In this document: positions 1 through 8,277 of the stretch, piece after piece
Numbering within the stretch: position 1 is the stretch's first letter
Layout: each line of letters starts with the position of its first letter
Source: JACCTI01 sp038237435
Lineage (GTDB): Bacteria; Verrucomicrobiota; Verrucomicrobiia; Chthoniobacterales; UBA10450
Direction of reading: 5' to 3'
Assembly: GCA_038237435.1 (NCBI GenBank)
Contig: JBBRYT010000003.1
Coordinates: 62,001 to 126,000 of the forward strand
DNA: 64,000 bases
Position numbers and translations under genes: made by a program
The notes under the pieces: model-generated
Database searches by the model: none
What the model saw: only the letters and a program-made list of their open reading frames with translations
What the model was told of the DNA's origin: nothing

Positions 1-908
1 TCGGCCACGCCATCTTCGAAGGAAAACTGCGGTTCGTAACCGAGTTCTTTGCGCGAGTTGGTCAGATCAGCCTGGGTGAAGTTCTGATAATGTGCGTGCG
101 GATTCTCGATGTATTCCGGCTCGAAGTTTTTGCCTAACGAGTGGTTGAGGATTTGTACCAGTTCGTTAAACGAACGCGCTTTGCCCGAGCCGAGATTGTA
201 AACACCGCTCGTCTTTGCCTCCATCGCGCGCAGGCAACCTTGCACGATGTCCTTCACGTAAACGAAATCGCGCTGCTGTTCGCCATGCTTGAAAATGCGC
301 GGCCGTTGTCCGACCGTCATTTGTTTCGAGAGATGATAAATCATGCTCGCGGGCACGCCTTTGTGCGCTTCGCGCGGTCCGTAGACGTTAAAGAAACGCA
401 GGCCAACTAAAATCCATCCCGGCGTTTCGGTAGTTGCGCGCCGCGCGATGTTGTCCATGATCACTTTCGAAAACGCGTAAACATTGGCCGGTGCCGCATC
501 GCTCGCTTCACTGCTTGCGCCTTTGACCGAGCCATAAGTTGCGGCCGATGATGCGTAAACAATTCTGGTCTTGTTAGGCCGCGCGAAATTCAACAGCCGA
601 CGAAAACTCTCCACGTTGTCGTGTGTTTGAATGAACTGATCGTGCAACGTCGTATCGGTGATCGACGCCATGTGAAAAATGACGTCAAATCCCGCGACTG
701 CGGGATCACCGAACTGCTCGCACCAATTCAGTTTCGCCAAATCCTGCGCGACGAAATCGCCTTTGTAACCCGCGAGGTTCTTGAAATCGCCCGAGCGGAA
801 ATCATCGATCACGGTCAAGCGCGCCTCGGGAAATTTATCCTGTAACGCCAGCGCGAGATTTGAGCCGATGAAGCCGGCCCCGCCGGTGATGAGAATGTTC
901 GCAGCCAA
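1..908 (-). CDS. hldD: ADP-L-glycero-D-manno-heptose-6-epimerase-like NAD-dependent sugar epimerase (3' end outside window)
   Basis: Translating the minus strand from a TTG at 908-906 gives MAANILITGGAGFIGSNLAL, the NAD(P)-binding Rossmann motif GGxGFIG of extended short-chain dehydrogenases. Further in are the catalytic-type Ser (YASSAATYG) and YAFSK (the YxxxK pair), followed by LRFFNVYGPRE and RDFVYVKDI, all typical of sugar-nucleotide epimerases; the combination fits HldD/RfaD, which epimerises ADP-heptose for the LPS core. About 302 codons are visible and the frame is open to the window edge, so the C-terminus is missing. TTG is the only start compatible with the conserved N-terminus; I see no strong ribosome-binding site. 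It could be another family member (UDP-glucose/galactose epimerase-like). The gene carries one exact copy of the repeated word (132-141) and one variant near 571. Confidence 0.8.
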   Translation of the reverse strand, partial: MAANILITGGAGFIGSNLALALQDKFPEARLTVIDDFRSGDFKNLAGYKGDFVAQDLAKLNWCEQFGDPAVAGFDVIFHMASITDTTLHDQFIQTHDNVESFRRLLNFARPNKTRIVYASSAATYGSVKGASSEASDAAPANVYAFSKVIMDNIARRATTETPGWILVGLRFFNVYGPREAHKGVPASMIYHLSKQMTVGQRPRIFKHGEQQRDFVYVKDIVQGCLRAMEAKTSGVYNLGSGKARSFNELVQILNHSLGKNFEPEYIENPHAHYQNFTQADLTNSRKELGYEPQFSFEDGVA

Positions 909-919
909 AGTGAAGAACT

Positions 920-962
920 TTTATAGCAGCGTCCACTTGACCTGTCATCCGGCGCGGCTCAT
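920..962. repeat. 43-bp dispersed repeat, copy 1
   Basis: This 43-bp segment (starts tttatagcagcgtccactt, ends ggcgcggctcat) recurs at 1385-1427 in the same orientation with two mismatches. Both copies lie in non-coding DNA, one just upstream of the epimerase start and one just before the cobalamin riboswitch. Each contains TTGACC, which could be a -35 element, but no convincing -10 follows at the right distance. It may be a promoter-bearing or dispersed intergenic repeat. Confidence 0.75.
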
Positions 963-1135
963 TCGTCGACGGCACGACCGACCTTACGTCTATCAGCCTA
1001 TTCGCCGCTCGGCGTATGGCGGGGTATCATTCGGTATGAAAAATTCACACTAGAAATGTTGACGACTTGGGGGCGTTTGGGTCTACTTGTGGCACAAAGC
1101 GTATACAATGTAGAACAACGTAGAAGAGCAGGGAA

Positions 1136-1206
1136 AGCGACGGAAGGATTCGAACCTTCAACCTGACTCGAGTAAAAGCCTGCTCTATCCGTTGAGCTAC
1201 GTCGCT
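1136..1206 (-). tRNA. tRNA-like gene, anticodon unresolved
   Basis: On the minus strand this 71-nt segment has a perfect 7-bp acceptor stem (AGCGACG/CGTCGCT), TA at positions 8-9, a D-arm GCTC-AACGGATA-GAGC and a perfect T-arm GAAGG-TTCGAAT-CCTTC. The anticodon arm is odd: the best pairing is GGCTT/GAGTC, including G-T pairs, around a six-base loop TTACTC, one base short of the canonical loop, so the anticodon cannot be assigned. No CCA is encoded. It may be a real tRNA with a base lost in the assembly, or a decaying tRNA. The stretch 963-1135 between it and the first repeat holds nothing else I can recognise. Confidence 0.65.
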
Positions 1207-1384
1207 ACTGCGAAGATTGGGCCACAGCACAACCTGTGGCCTTTTCCTTTTGCAGCGACTCCAAGATGCAGCGTTAACGGTTCTTCCTTCAAGCCGAAAA
1301 ATGTAACATTTTTTCTACGTCTGTACAAGCCTTGTGCAACCGCTGACGAGAAGTTAGGGGGAATTCGAGCCAACGTGGAACAGG

Positions 1385-1427
1385 TTTATAGCGGCGTCGA
1401 CTTGACCTGTCATCCGGCGCGGCTCAT
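1385..1427. repeat. 43-bp dispersed repeat, copy 2
   Basis: Second copy of the repeat at 920-962 (41 of 43 bases identical), placed about 30 bases before the conserved core of the cobalamin riboswitch. If the TTGACC within it is a -35 element, this copy could drive the riboswitch transcript. That is speculative. The stretch 1207-1384 upstream shows no gene. Confidence 0.75.
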
Positions 1428-1454
1428 CCTGCGCGCAGTTCTTTGCGAGTTTGA

Positions 1455-1625
1455 TCAGTGGATCGGCGCGAGAAATCCCGTGTGAATCGGGAGCAGTTGC
1501 GCTGCTGTAACTGGATACGACTTCCCATAAACCAATCCTCGACTGGGTCGAGGGTGAAGGCGGGGAGAAGGTGTGCTTGGTCTCGTTAGGCCAAACCGCA
1601 AGCCAGGAGCCAGAATATTCGCCCG
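1455..1625 (+). promoter_or_regulatory. Cobalamin (adenosylcobalamin-type) riboswitch
   Basis: The segment contains the ordered conserved blocks of the B12 riboswitch: a hairpin TCCCG-TGTGAAT-CGGGA inside GAGAAATCCCGTGTGAATC, then GCAGTTGCGCTGCTGTAAC in place of the B12-box region, and downstream the signature AAGCCAGGAGCC at about 1600-1611. It sits in the leader of the BtuB-like receptor gene, about 130 bases before its start, which is the classic arrangement for repression of cobalamin uptake by bound B12. The exact 5' and 3' limits are approximate. An exact copy of the repeated word (1582-1591) lies in its variable part. Confidence 0.85.
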
Positions 1626-1752
1626 CTCCACCTCATTCGTGCCCCTGCGTGTGCAGACGGTTCGACAAAACTTCTTCGCAAAAAAGAAGAATGAGAGCTG
1701 TGGGCTGCCGCATTCGGTTCGTCCGCCTCTCAACAAATGGAGGAAAACGAAA

Positions 1753-3645
1753 ATGCGGAAATGCTCACCTTGGTTGAGTCAGCTCGTCGGCATGGCTTTG
1801 CTCGTCATGCCGATGATCGGTCGCGCGCAAGACGCCGTGACCGAAAGTGCAGAGATCATCGTCACCGCGACGCGTCTGCCGATTCCGGAAGATGAATCGC
1901 CATCAAGTATCAGCGTCATCACCAGCGACGAAATCGAAGAGAAACAAATCCACCGCGTGGCCGACGCTTTGCGCGAAGTCCCTGGTCTCTCGGTTGTGCA
2001 AACCGGTGCACCCGGTCAACTGACTTCGGTTTTCACGCGCGGATTGCGCAGCGAAGACACGCAGGTGTTGCTCGACGGTATTCCGATCAATCAAGGGCTG
2101 GCTGGTCTATTCAACTTCGCCGACCTAAACGTGGATGACATCGATCGCATCGAAGTAGTGCGCGGTCCGCAGAGCACGTTGTATGGAACGCGTGCCCTTG
2201 CCGGTGTCATTCAAATTTTCACCAAGCGAGGCGAAGGAACGCCGACGGGTTCGTTTACTTTCGAGGGAGGATCCTTTGAGACGTTTCGCGAAACGTTCGC
2301 GAGCAGCGGATCGTGGAAGCAACTCGATTACTCCATCGGGCTGAGTCGGCTCGATACCGACAACGAAAGGCCTAACGACCAGTATCGTTTGAGTAGCGGA
2401 GTCGCCAACATCGGCTGGTCCCCTAACGAGAGGTTGCGCGTCGGAAGTCTTTTCACTTACTCGTTAGCCGACACCGGAAACCCGGACAAGATCTCAACTC
2501 CAAAGCCGTTCGACAATTTTCTCACCGAACGCTGGCTGATTGGACCGCGCATCGATTTTCTGCCGGTCGATTGGTGGAAGCATCAACTCATCATCAGCTA
2601 CGATCACGAGCGGCAGGTGAACGATCCAAATTTCGACGGATTCCTGCCGGGGACGACCTTCGTCGGGCCGACGCGCGCTCTCTTCAAACGGCTGACGATT
2701 GATTACCAGAACGATCTCAAGCCAACGTCGTGGCTTACCCTAACGAGTGGTTTTTTCTACAGTCATGTCGATGCCGGGCAAGAGCGGCCGTTCGTTTCCC
2801 AGGATTTCGGTTTCCAATCGACTTTCATTAGTGATGAAACGAGAGAAACGGGCGGCTTCGCGCAGGTTAGCGTCACGCCGCTGAAAGATTTGAACCTGGT
2901 CACGGGTGGACGTTTCGATCATTTCAATCAGTTCGGAGACATTTGGACCTATCGGTTCGCCGGTAGTTATCTGATCAGGAAAACCGAGACATCGCTTCAC
3001 GCCAGCTCCGCGACCGGATTCAGTCCGCCCAGCAGTCAGGATAAGATCTTCGGAATGAATTTCGATTTGAATCCGGCGCGCGTTCGCGGTTGGGATGCCG
3101 GCATCGAGCAACGTTTCTGGAATGGGAAGGTCTCGTTAGGCGTGACCTATTTTCATAACAACCTTTCGAACATCATTGGTTTCAACGGACTTTTTGATAC
3201 CCTCAATCTCGGCGCGGCGCGCACACAGGGGCTGGAGGCGGAAATGAAATGGCGCCCGATGACCGATCTGGTTTTCAGCGCGAGTTACACCTATCTCGAG
3301 ACCGAGAAAACCTCCGCGGCTGACATCAGTCAGCTACAAGGCGCGCGTTTGCCGCGTAGACCGCGTAACGAAGTTTACGTTTCCGGTTCTTACCTTTGGG
3401 TCAAGAAATTGCGCACCACGGTGGAAGCCAAGTTCGTCAACGCGCGCGAAGAACTCAATTTCGGCGGGCCTAATTTCGACATCGAAGATTACTTCTTCAT
3501 TAACTTCGCGGCGGAATACGAGCTCAATCAGCACCTGACTGTTTTCGGGCGCATCGACAATTTGACTGATGAAAAATACGAGGAGGTTTTCGGATTTCCG
3601 GCGCTCGGGCGCGGCGCCCACGCCGGCCTGCGGGTCCGCTGGTAA
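1753..3645 (+). CDS. btuB: BtuB-like TonB-dependent outer-membrane receptor (vitamin B12/cobinamide)
   Basis: The 630-residue product starts with a signal peptide (MRKCSPWLSQLVG..., cleavage near GRAQ). A TonB-box-like EIIVTATR follows, then a plug domain with SISVITSDEIEEKQIHRVAD, FTRGLRSEDTQVLLDGIPIN and VEVVRGPQSTLYG-type sequence, and a 22-strand barrel ending in an aromatic/basic residue pair (LRVRW). Size and plug match BtuB. The upstream cobalamin riboswitch makes a corrinoid the likely substrate, taken up at the expense of the proton-motive force through TonB. The ATG at 1753 is preferred over earlier in-frame starts because it has TGGAGG at 1738-1743 and begins the signal peptide; upstream starts fall inside the riboswitch. 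It stands alone, without visible BtuCDF genes. Confidence 0.88.
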   Translation: MRKCSPWLSQLVGMALLVMPMIGRAQDAVTESAEIIVTATRLPIPEDESPSSISVITSDEIEEKQIHRVADALREVPGLSVVQTGAPGQLTSVFTRGLRSEDTQVLLDGIPINQGLAGLFNFADLNVDDIDRIEVVRGPQSTLYGTRALAGVIQIFTKRGEGTPTGSFTFEGGSFETFRETFASSGSWKQLDYSIGLSRLDTDNERPNDQYRLSSGVANIGWSPNERLRVGSLFTYSLADTGNPDKISTPKPFDNFLTERWLIGPRIDFLPVDWWKHQLIISYDHERQVNDPNFDGFLPGTTFVGPTRALFKRLTIDYQNDLKPTSWLTLTSGFFYSHVDAGQERPFVSQDFGFQSTFISDETRETGGFAQVSVTPLKDLNLVTGGRFDHFNQFGDIWTYRFAGSYLIRKTETSLHASSATGFSPPSSQDKIFGMNFDLNPARVRGWDAGIEQRFWNGKVSLGVTYFHNNLSNIIGFNGLFDTLNLGAARTQGLEAEMKWRPMTDLVFSASYTYLETEKTSAADISQLQGARLPRRPRNEVYVSGSYLWVKKLRTTVEAKFVNAREELNFGGPNFDIEDYFFINFAAEYELNQHLTVFGRIDNLTDEKYEEVFGFPALGRGAHAGLRVRW

Positions 3646-3725
3646 ACGCCAGCGTCCGGAGCGATGCCCGCGAGGTATCCCCGTCATCGCAACAAAGTAT
3701 CCGTCGCAAGCGAATAACATTGACC

Positions 3726-3748
3726 GCCTAACGAATTGTTCGTTAGGC
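3726..3748. terminator. Perfect inverted pair of the repeated word, possible terminator/attenuator
   Basis: GCCTAACGAA (3726-3735) and TTCGTTAGGC (3739-3748) are exact reverse complements with a three-base spacer, giving a 10-bp stem. It lies 80 bases after the stop of the btuB-like gene. No U-tract follows, so intrinsic termination is not assured. It is built from two head-to-head copies of the genome's abundant word, as paired uptake sequences are in Neisseria terminators. The rest of the 3646-3955 intergenic stretch shows nothing I recognise. Confidence 0.6.
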
Positions 3749-3955
3749 ATGAGCTCGATTACGTCACCCGACGTTTCAACGCACCTCCGGCCGGGCTGAA
3801 GCAAAGGCCCGTGGGGCTGGACCTCGCTGGGACACCGTTTAGCGCGATCTTTGGATTCAATAGGGGCCTGACTCAGCCGAAGTGAGACCACTGTGTCTCC
3901 GGAGCATGATCCGGTTCCAGCGCGGGTCAGATCAACCACAACGAAAGGCAATCAG

Positions 3956-4471
3956 ATGAACCTCAAAACTCGACTAATAACTCCGTTCTCCGGAATCGGT
4001 GCGACCGCTTCCTTGATCCTTCTTCTACTGACCGTTGCGCCTTCTTTCGTGCTGGCCGGAAAGCAGGTGCCGTTTAAGGCCTCGTACACAACACAGTTCC
4101 AAAGCGTCGTCGCATTCCCGATTGTAACTCTCTCCATTACGGGAGAAGGCCAGGCATCACACTTAGGCCGCAGCACGGCCGCGACCACCAATCAAGCGGT
4201 TAACCTCATCACAGGCGCGGCAACCGCCACCTATACTCTGACTGCGGCGAACGGCGACACTGTAGTCCTCGAGTTGGTGTTTGGAACCACCAATGTCCCC
4301 GGCGGCGTGACCTTCCACGGTTCCTACACTGTCGCGGGCGGAACCGGCCGTTTCGCGGGAGCGAGCGGTAGCGGATCGTTGAATGGCTCAGCAACCTTCA
4401 CTGGACCCATCGACGGCTTCGGTGCGTTTTCGGTAGAGGGAACAATTTCGTCGCCCGGCGGCGCAAAGTAA
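3956..4471 (+). CDS. Secreted beta-rich protein of unknown function
   Basis: The 171-residue product begins with a hydrophobic signal peptide (MNLKTRLITPF...LILLLLTVAPSFVLAG). The mature part is rich in Gly, Thr, Ser and Ala with alternating hydrophobic residues, as expected for a beta barrel. The block GSYTVAGGTGRFAGASGSG resembles the TGRFxGAxGsG signature of small secreted allene-oxide-cyclase-barrel-like proteins in environmental bacteria. No catalytic residues can be assigned. The ATG at 3956 follows a GAAAGG Shine-Dalgarno-like stretch, and is preferred over the ATG at 3893 because it starts directly at the signal peptide. It is monocistronic. Function unknown. Confidence 0.7.
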   Translation: MNLKTRLITPFSGIGATASLILLLLTVAPSFVLAGKQVPFKASYTTQFQSVVAFPIVTLSITGEGQASHLGRSTAATTNQAVNLITGAATATYTLTAANGDTVVLELVFGTTNVPGGVTFHGSYTVAGGTGRFAGASGSGSLNGSATFTGPIDGFGAFSVEGTISSPGGAK

Positions 4472-4621
4472 CGCGGGCGAAAACCCGTTGGTTAACGCCG
4501 GCCCGGTTAACCTGACGAACGCCAACACCCGTACATTGCGGCAATCCTGAGCGCCTAAGCTTTTTCTGGTTTTCGCGAACGGGGGTAGTCAGGCGCGAAA
4601 CGCTTTGATAGGTTACGCGCC

Positions 4622-6139
4622 GTGCCAGCAGGAGACTTGATCGCGACGGGTGTTTTGGAGGGGCTGAAGTCCGCCCTTCCGGCGCTGTACTATGTCTTGG
4701 TCGGGGTCGGCGCGTTCACCCTCGGCGCCGGAATCATCTGGTTGCTATCGCGGCAAAAAAGCGCGCTGGCCGTGGCGGAATGCGAAGCCTCGATGAACAA
4801 GCAGACGGTCGAGCTCGCGCAATGTCTGGCCACGTCGCAGGAGAAAAATTCGCGCATTCCGGAATTGGAATCGAATCTCACCGGGGCGAAAGACGAAACG
4901 AAAGCTTATCGCGATCAACACGCCAAGGCGACCAACCGTATCGCCGCCTTGGAGGCGCAGCTCGAGCACGAGCAAAACGCGACGAAGGAGAAACTAACCA
5001 TGCTGGAAGAAGCGCGGACGCGTTTTTCCGACGTCTTCAAAGCGCTTTCGGCTGAAGCATTGAAAGCGAACAACACCTCGTTTTTGGAGTTGGCGAAAAC
5101 GACGCTCGAACGAACAAACGAGAGCGCGAAGAGCGATTTGGAAAAACGCCAGACGGCGATTGATGCGCTGGTCCAACCGATGCGCGAATCGCTTGAGAAA
5201 GTGGATTCGAAAATTCACGATCTCGAGAAAGCGCGCAGCAGCGCTTACGAGGCGCTGACCACTCAGGTGCGTTCGATGGCCGAGACGCAAAATTATTTGC
5301 GTTCGGAGACGAGCAATCTGGTGCGGGCTTTGCGTTCGCCGATCGTGCGCGGCCGTTGGGGCGAAGTGCAGTTGCGCCGGGTGGTTGAGCTCGCCGGGAT
5401 GGTTGAGCATTGCGATTTCCTCGAACAGCCGACGGTGCACACCGACGACGGGCGGATGCGGCCCGATGTGGTGGTGCATCTGCCCGGCGGCAAATCGATC
5501 GTGATCGATGCGAAGGCAACGCTCAGTGCCTATCTCGACGCGCTGGAAGCGGCGGACGATGACGCGCGCATCGGGTTGCTTGAGCAACATGCGCGACAGG
5601 TGCGCCATCACATCGAAAAACTTTCTCGCAAAGCCTACTGGGAGCAGTTCGATAATGCGCCGGATTTCGTCGTGCTCTTTTTGCCCGGAGAAGTTTTCTT
5701 CAGCGCCGCCTTGGAACGTGATCCGATGTTGATCGAATACGGCGCAGATAAGAAAATCATTCTCGCTACGCCGACGACGTTGATCGCCTTGCTTCGCGCC
5801 GTTTGCTACGGCTGGCGCCAGGAAAAATTAGCGCAAAACGCGCGCGAGATCAGTCAGCTCGGACTCGAGTTATATAAACGCTTCGCCGATCTTTCGATTC
5901 ACATCGGTCGGCTGGGAAGGACGCTCAATCAATCCGTCGAGGCCTATAACCGCGCGGCGGGAAATATTGAGTCGCGCGTGCTCGTGACCGCGCGAAAATT
6001 CCGTGAGCTCGGTGCTGCGCCGCTGGGAATGGAGATCGAAGTATTGCCGCAGGTCGAACAGATCGCGCGCGAATTGCAGGCGCCGGAATTGTTGCCCGCG
6101 CACGAAAACGGGCACGGCAACGGCACGCTCAATCCCTGA
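4622..6139 (+). CDS. rmuC: RmuC family DNA recombination protein
   Basis: The 505-residue product has one N-terminal membrane helix (residues about 18-44, LPALYYVLVGVGAFTLGAGI). A long Ala/Glu/Lys-rich coiled coil (about 45-215) follows, then the RmuC nuclease-like core with RGRWGEVQLRRVVELAGM, DGRMRPDVVVHLPGGKSIVIDAKA and FVVLFLPGEVFFSAAL. RmuC limits inversions between short inverted repeats; its fold is related to PD-(D/E)XK nucleases, and the D..VIDAKA block fits that. The start is GTG at 4622. The stop overlaps the proposed CTG start of lpxB, so the two are probably translationally coupled. Confidence 0.9.
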   Translation: MPAGDLIATGVLEGLKSALPALYYVLVGVGAFTLGAGIIWLLSRQKSALAVAECEASMNKQTVELAQCLATSQEKNSRIPELESNLTGAKDETKAYRDQHAKATNRIAALEAQLEHEQNATKEKLTMLEEARTRFSDVFKALSAEALKANNTSFLELAKTTLERTNESAKSDLEKRQTAIDALVQPMRESLEKVDSKIHDLEKARSSAYEALTTQVRSMAETQNYLRSETSNLVRALRSPIVRGRWGEVQLRRVVELAGMVEHCDFLEQPTVHTDDGRMRPDVVVHLPGGKSIVIDAKATLSAYLDALEAADDDARIGLLEQHARQVRHHIEKLSRKAYWEQFDNAPDFVVLFLPGEVFFSAALERDPMLIEYGADKKIILATPTTLIALLRAVCYGWRQEKLAQNAREISQLGLELYKRFADLSIHIGRLGRTLNQSVEAYNRAAGNIESRVLVTARKFRELGAAPLGMEIEVLPQVEQIARELQAPELLPAHENGHGNGTLNP

Positions 6140-7242
6140 AAATTTATTTCGTCGCCGGCGAAGCGAGCGGAGATGCGCATGGTGCAGCCTTGATGGAGAG
6201 CCTGCGCGCGCGGTGGCCCCAAATCGAATTCGTTGGTCGCGGCGGTCCGCGCATGAAGGCAATCGCGGGCGGGAATTTTCTCGATTGGAGCGAGCAATCA
6301 GCCGTTCTCGGATTGTGGGAAGTGCTGAAGCATTACGGGTATTTTCGTGCGCAATTTCGGACGGCCTTGCAAGAGGTCCGACGCGAAAAACCGGATGCGG
6401 TGGTGTTGATTGATTACCCCGGATTCAATCTGCGTCTGGCGCGAGCGCTGTGTCAGCACTCTTTAGGCGGGAAGATTATCTACTACATCAGTCCGCAAGT
6501 CTGGGCCTGGAATCGCCGGCGCATCCCGCAAATGGCGAAGTGGTTAGACTTGATGCTCTGTATTTTTCCTTTCGAAGCCGAGCTCTACAATAAATCCGGT
6601 CTGCGCACGGTCTTTGTCGGCCATCCCATGATGGAGAGTTTGCAGGCGCGTCGCATTTCCGCTGCGCGCGAACCTAATTTGATTGGATTGTTTCCCGGCA
6701 GTCGTCTGCGCGAAGTGCGCAAAATTCTTCCGATCATGTTGGAGACGGCGACGTTAATTTTGGAGAAACAACCGGAAGCGCGTTTCGAGATTGCAGCAGC
6801 TAATTCCAAGCTCGCCGCAGAAATTCAACATTTTTTGCCTAACGAGTGCTTTTGCCTAACGAGTGGTGAGGCATCGTCACTTATGCAACGTGCGCAGGTC
6901 GGTATCGTCGCTTCCGGCACAGCGACGCTGGAAGCCGCCTCTTTTCGCATGCCCTTCGTTCTGGTTTATCGCGTCGCCTTGCTGACCTATCTGGCGGCGC
7001 GGTTGGTCGTCAAGGTGAAGCACCTTGGCATGCCGAATGTGCTGGCGAATCGTGAGATTGTTCCTGAATTTATCCAGGGCAAAGCTAAGGCCGACGCGAT
7101 CTGCGAAGCCGTGCGGCAACTGATGAACGACAATGTTCGACGTGAACAAATGGTCGCTGACTTTGATTTAGTGATCGGCAAACTCGGCTGCGGCAAGGCG
7201 AGCGAAACCGCTGCGCAGATGATTCTTGATGAACTCAGCTGA
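6136..7242 (+). CDS. lpxB: Lipid-A-disaccharide synthase
   Basis: The product is a GT19 family enzyme that joins UDP-2,3-diacylglucosamine and lipid X in the cytoplasmic leaflet. Recognisable blocks are VAGEASGDAHGA at the N-terminus, DYPGFNLRLA, YYISPQVWAWNRRRI, VGHPMMES, LFPGSRLREV and a C-terminal ASGTATLEAA. The essential VAGEASGDAHGA motif lies upstream of the first canonical starts (TTG 6190, ATG 6193). The frame has no ATG, GTG or TTG between its upstream stop at 6004 and 6190, so the likely start is CTG at 6136, overlapping the rmuC stop; this gives 368 residues, close to the family length. Two exact copies of the repeated word sit 17 bases apart at 6837 and 6854, read as PNE and LTS. 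Confidence 0.88.
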   Translation: MKIYFVAGEASGDAHGAALMESLRARWPQIEFVGRGGPRMKAIAGGNFLDWSEQSAVLGLWEVLKHYGYFRAQFRTALQEVRREKPDAVVLIDYPGFNLRLARALCQHSLGGKIIYYISPQVWAWNRRRIPQMAKWLDLMLCIFPFEAELYNKSGLRTVFVGHPMMESLQARRISAAREPNLIGLFPGSRLREVRKILPIMLETATLILEKQPEARFEIAAANSKLAAEIQHFLPNECFCLTSGEASSLMQRAQVGIVASGTATLEAASFRMPFVLVYRVALLTYLAARLVVKVKHLGMPNVLANREIVPEFIQGKAKADAICEAVRQLMNDNVRREQMVADFDLVIGKLGCGKASETAAQMILDELS

Positions 7243-8272
7243 CGAAATCGAAAAACGGATATCGCGCCTGCACGCGGATCGATTAATCGACATGCATTTC
7301 GATCTGCCGCTGAGTCTTTTCTGGAATCGTGCGCGCAGGAACATCGTGGCAACGGATTTCCTGTCGGAATTCGAAGCGGGCGACATTGGCCTTCTCGGGG
7401 TCGCGACGTATGTCGAGGACAAACATCTCGGGGATGCACTTCGCGTCGCCCTCGACCAGATCGCGCTCGTCTATGCCGAAGTGGAAAGCAATTCGCGCCT
7501 GATGCTTTGCCAATCGTTCGTCGATATTGAGCAGGCGCGCGCCGAAGGTCGCATCGGACTCCTGCTCACCATGGAAGGAGCCGAGCCGCTCGGTGATGAT
7601 TTGCATCTTCTGCGCGTATTTTACGAGCTTGGGGTTCGCGCGATCTCGCTGACGCACGCGCGACCAAATGCTGCCGCCGCCGGTGGAATTTTCGCCGCCA
7701 GCGGTTCGCCCGGGACTGGCCTAACGAGTTTTGGTCGAGAACTGGTGCGCGAGTGTGAGCGCCTTGGCGTCCTCATCGACTTGGCGCACATCAATCCGGT
7801 CGGCTTTGATGAAATTTGCGCCGCGACCTCACAGCCGCTCATCGTCTCGCACACCAACGCGCGAAGGTTTTACGACATCGAGCGCAATATCAGCGACGAG
7901 CAGATCAGAAAAATCGGAAAACGTGGCGGCGTTATTGGGGCGAACGCCATTCTCGTTAGTCCAACGAAAGAGAACGCGACGCTCGACCGTTACGTCGATC
8001 ATATCGAACACATGGTCGATTTGGTGGGCATCGATGGAGTCGGGATTGGTTTTGATTTTTGCGAGTTCCTTTTCCGACAAATGCCGGCGGCAGAACTAAA
8101 AGAGATGCAGTTGAAACTGACCACGCCAAATTTCCTGCCCGATCTGACGAATCACTCGCAGTCGCGCAATCTCACGCGAAGATTGATCGAACGTGGTTTC
8201 GACGACGCGCAGATCGAGAAAATTCTGCGTGGAAACTGGCTGCGCGTTTTGCGACAGGTGCTAAGCAAATAA
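7229..8272 (+). CDS. Membrane-dipeptidase family (peptidase M19) protein
   Basis: The 347-residue product matches the M19 (renal dipeptidase) family. It has DMHFD near the N-terminus in place of the usual DGHND (first metal His and Asp), TMEGAEPL with the bridging Glu, SLTHARPN, DLAHINPVGFDEI with the next metal His region, and SHTNARRFYDIERNISDEQI. GIGFDFCEF is near the C-terminus. Such zinc enzymes cleave dipeptides or remove N-acyl groups; there is no signal peptide, so it acts in the cytoplasm. The start is ATG at 7229 (TTG 7226 is alternative), overlapping the lpxB stop by 14 bases, so it is part of the same transcription unit. Confidence 0.82.
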   Translation: MNSADEIEKRISRLHADRLIDMHFDLPLSLFWNRARRNIVATDFLSEFEAGDIGLLGVATYVEDKHLGDALRVALDQIALVYAEVESNSRLMLCQSFVDIEQARAEGRIGLLLTMEGAEPLGDDLHLLRVFYELGVRAISLTHARPNAAAAGGIFAASGSPGTGLTSFGRELVRECERLGVLIDLAHINPVGFDEICAATSQPLIVSHTNARRFYDIERNISDEQIRKIGKRGGVIGANAILVSPTKENATLDRYVDHIEHMVDLVGIDGVGIGFDFCEFLFRQMPAAELKEMQLKLTTPNFLPDLTNHSQSRNLTRRLIERGFDDAQIEKILRGNWLRVLRQVLSK

Positions 8273-8277
8273 TTGCC

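Noticed and set aside
3334..3951. A 205-codon open frame on the minus strand overlapping the end of the btuB-like gene
   Set aside because: Most lies opposite the TonB receptor and it shows no recognisable domain; composition is irregular.
4994..5611. A 205-codon open frame on the minus strand inside rmuC
   Set aside because: Antisense shadow of rmuC with no family motifs; GC-rich codon use of the sense gene leaves long antisense frames open.
8059..8277. A longer start for the aldehyde dehydrogenase
   Set aside because: It would overlap the dipeptidase gene by over 200 bases and adds residues unlike the family; ATG 8278 begins the family N-terminus.
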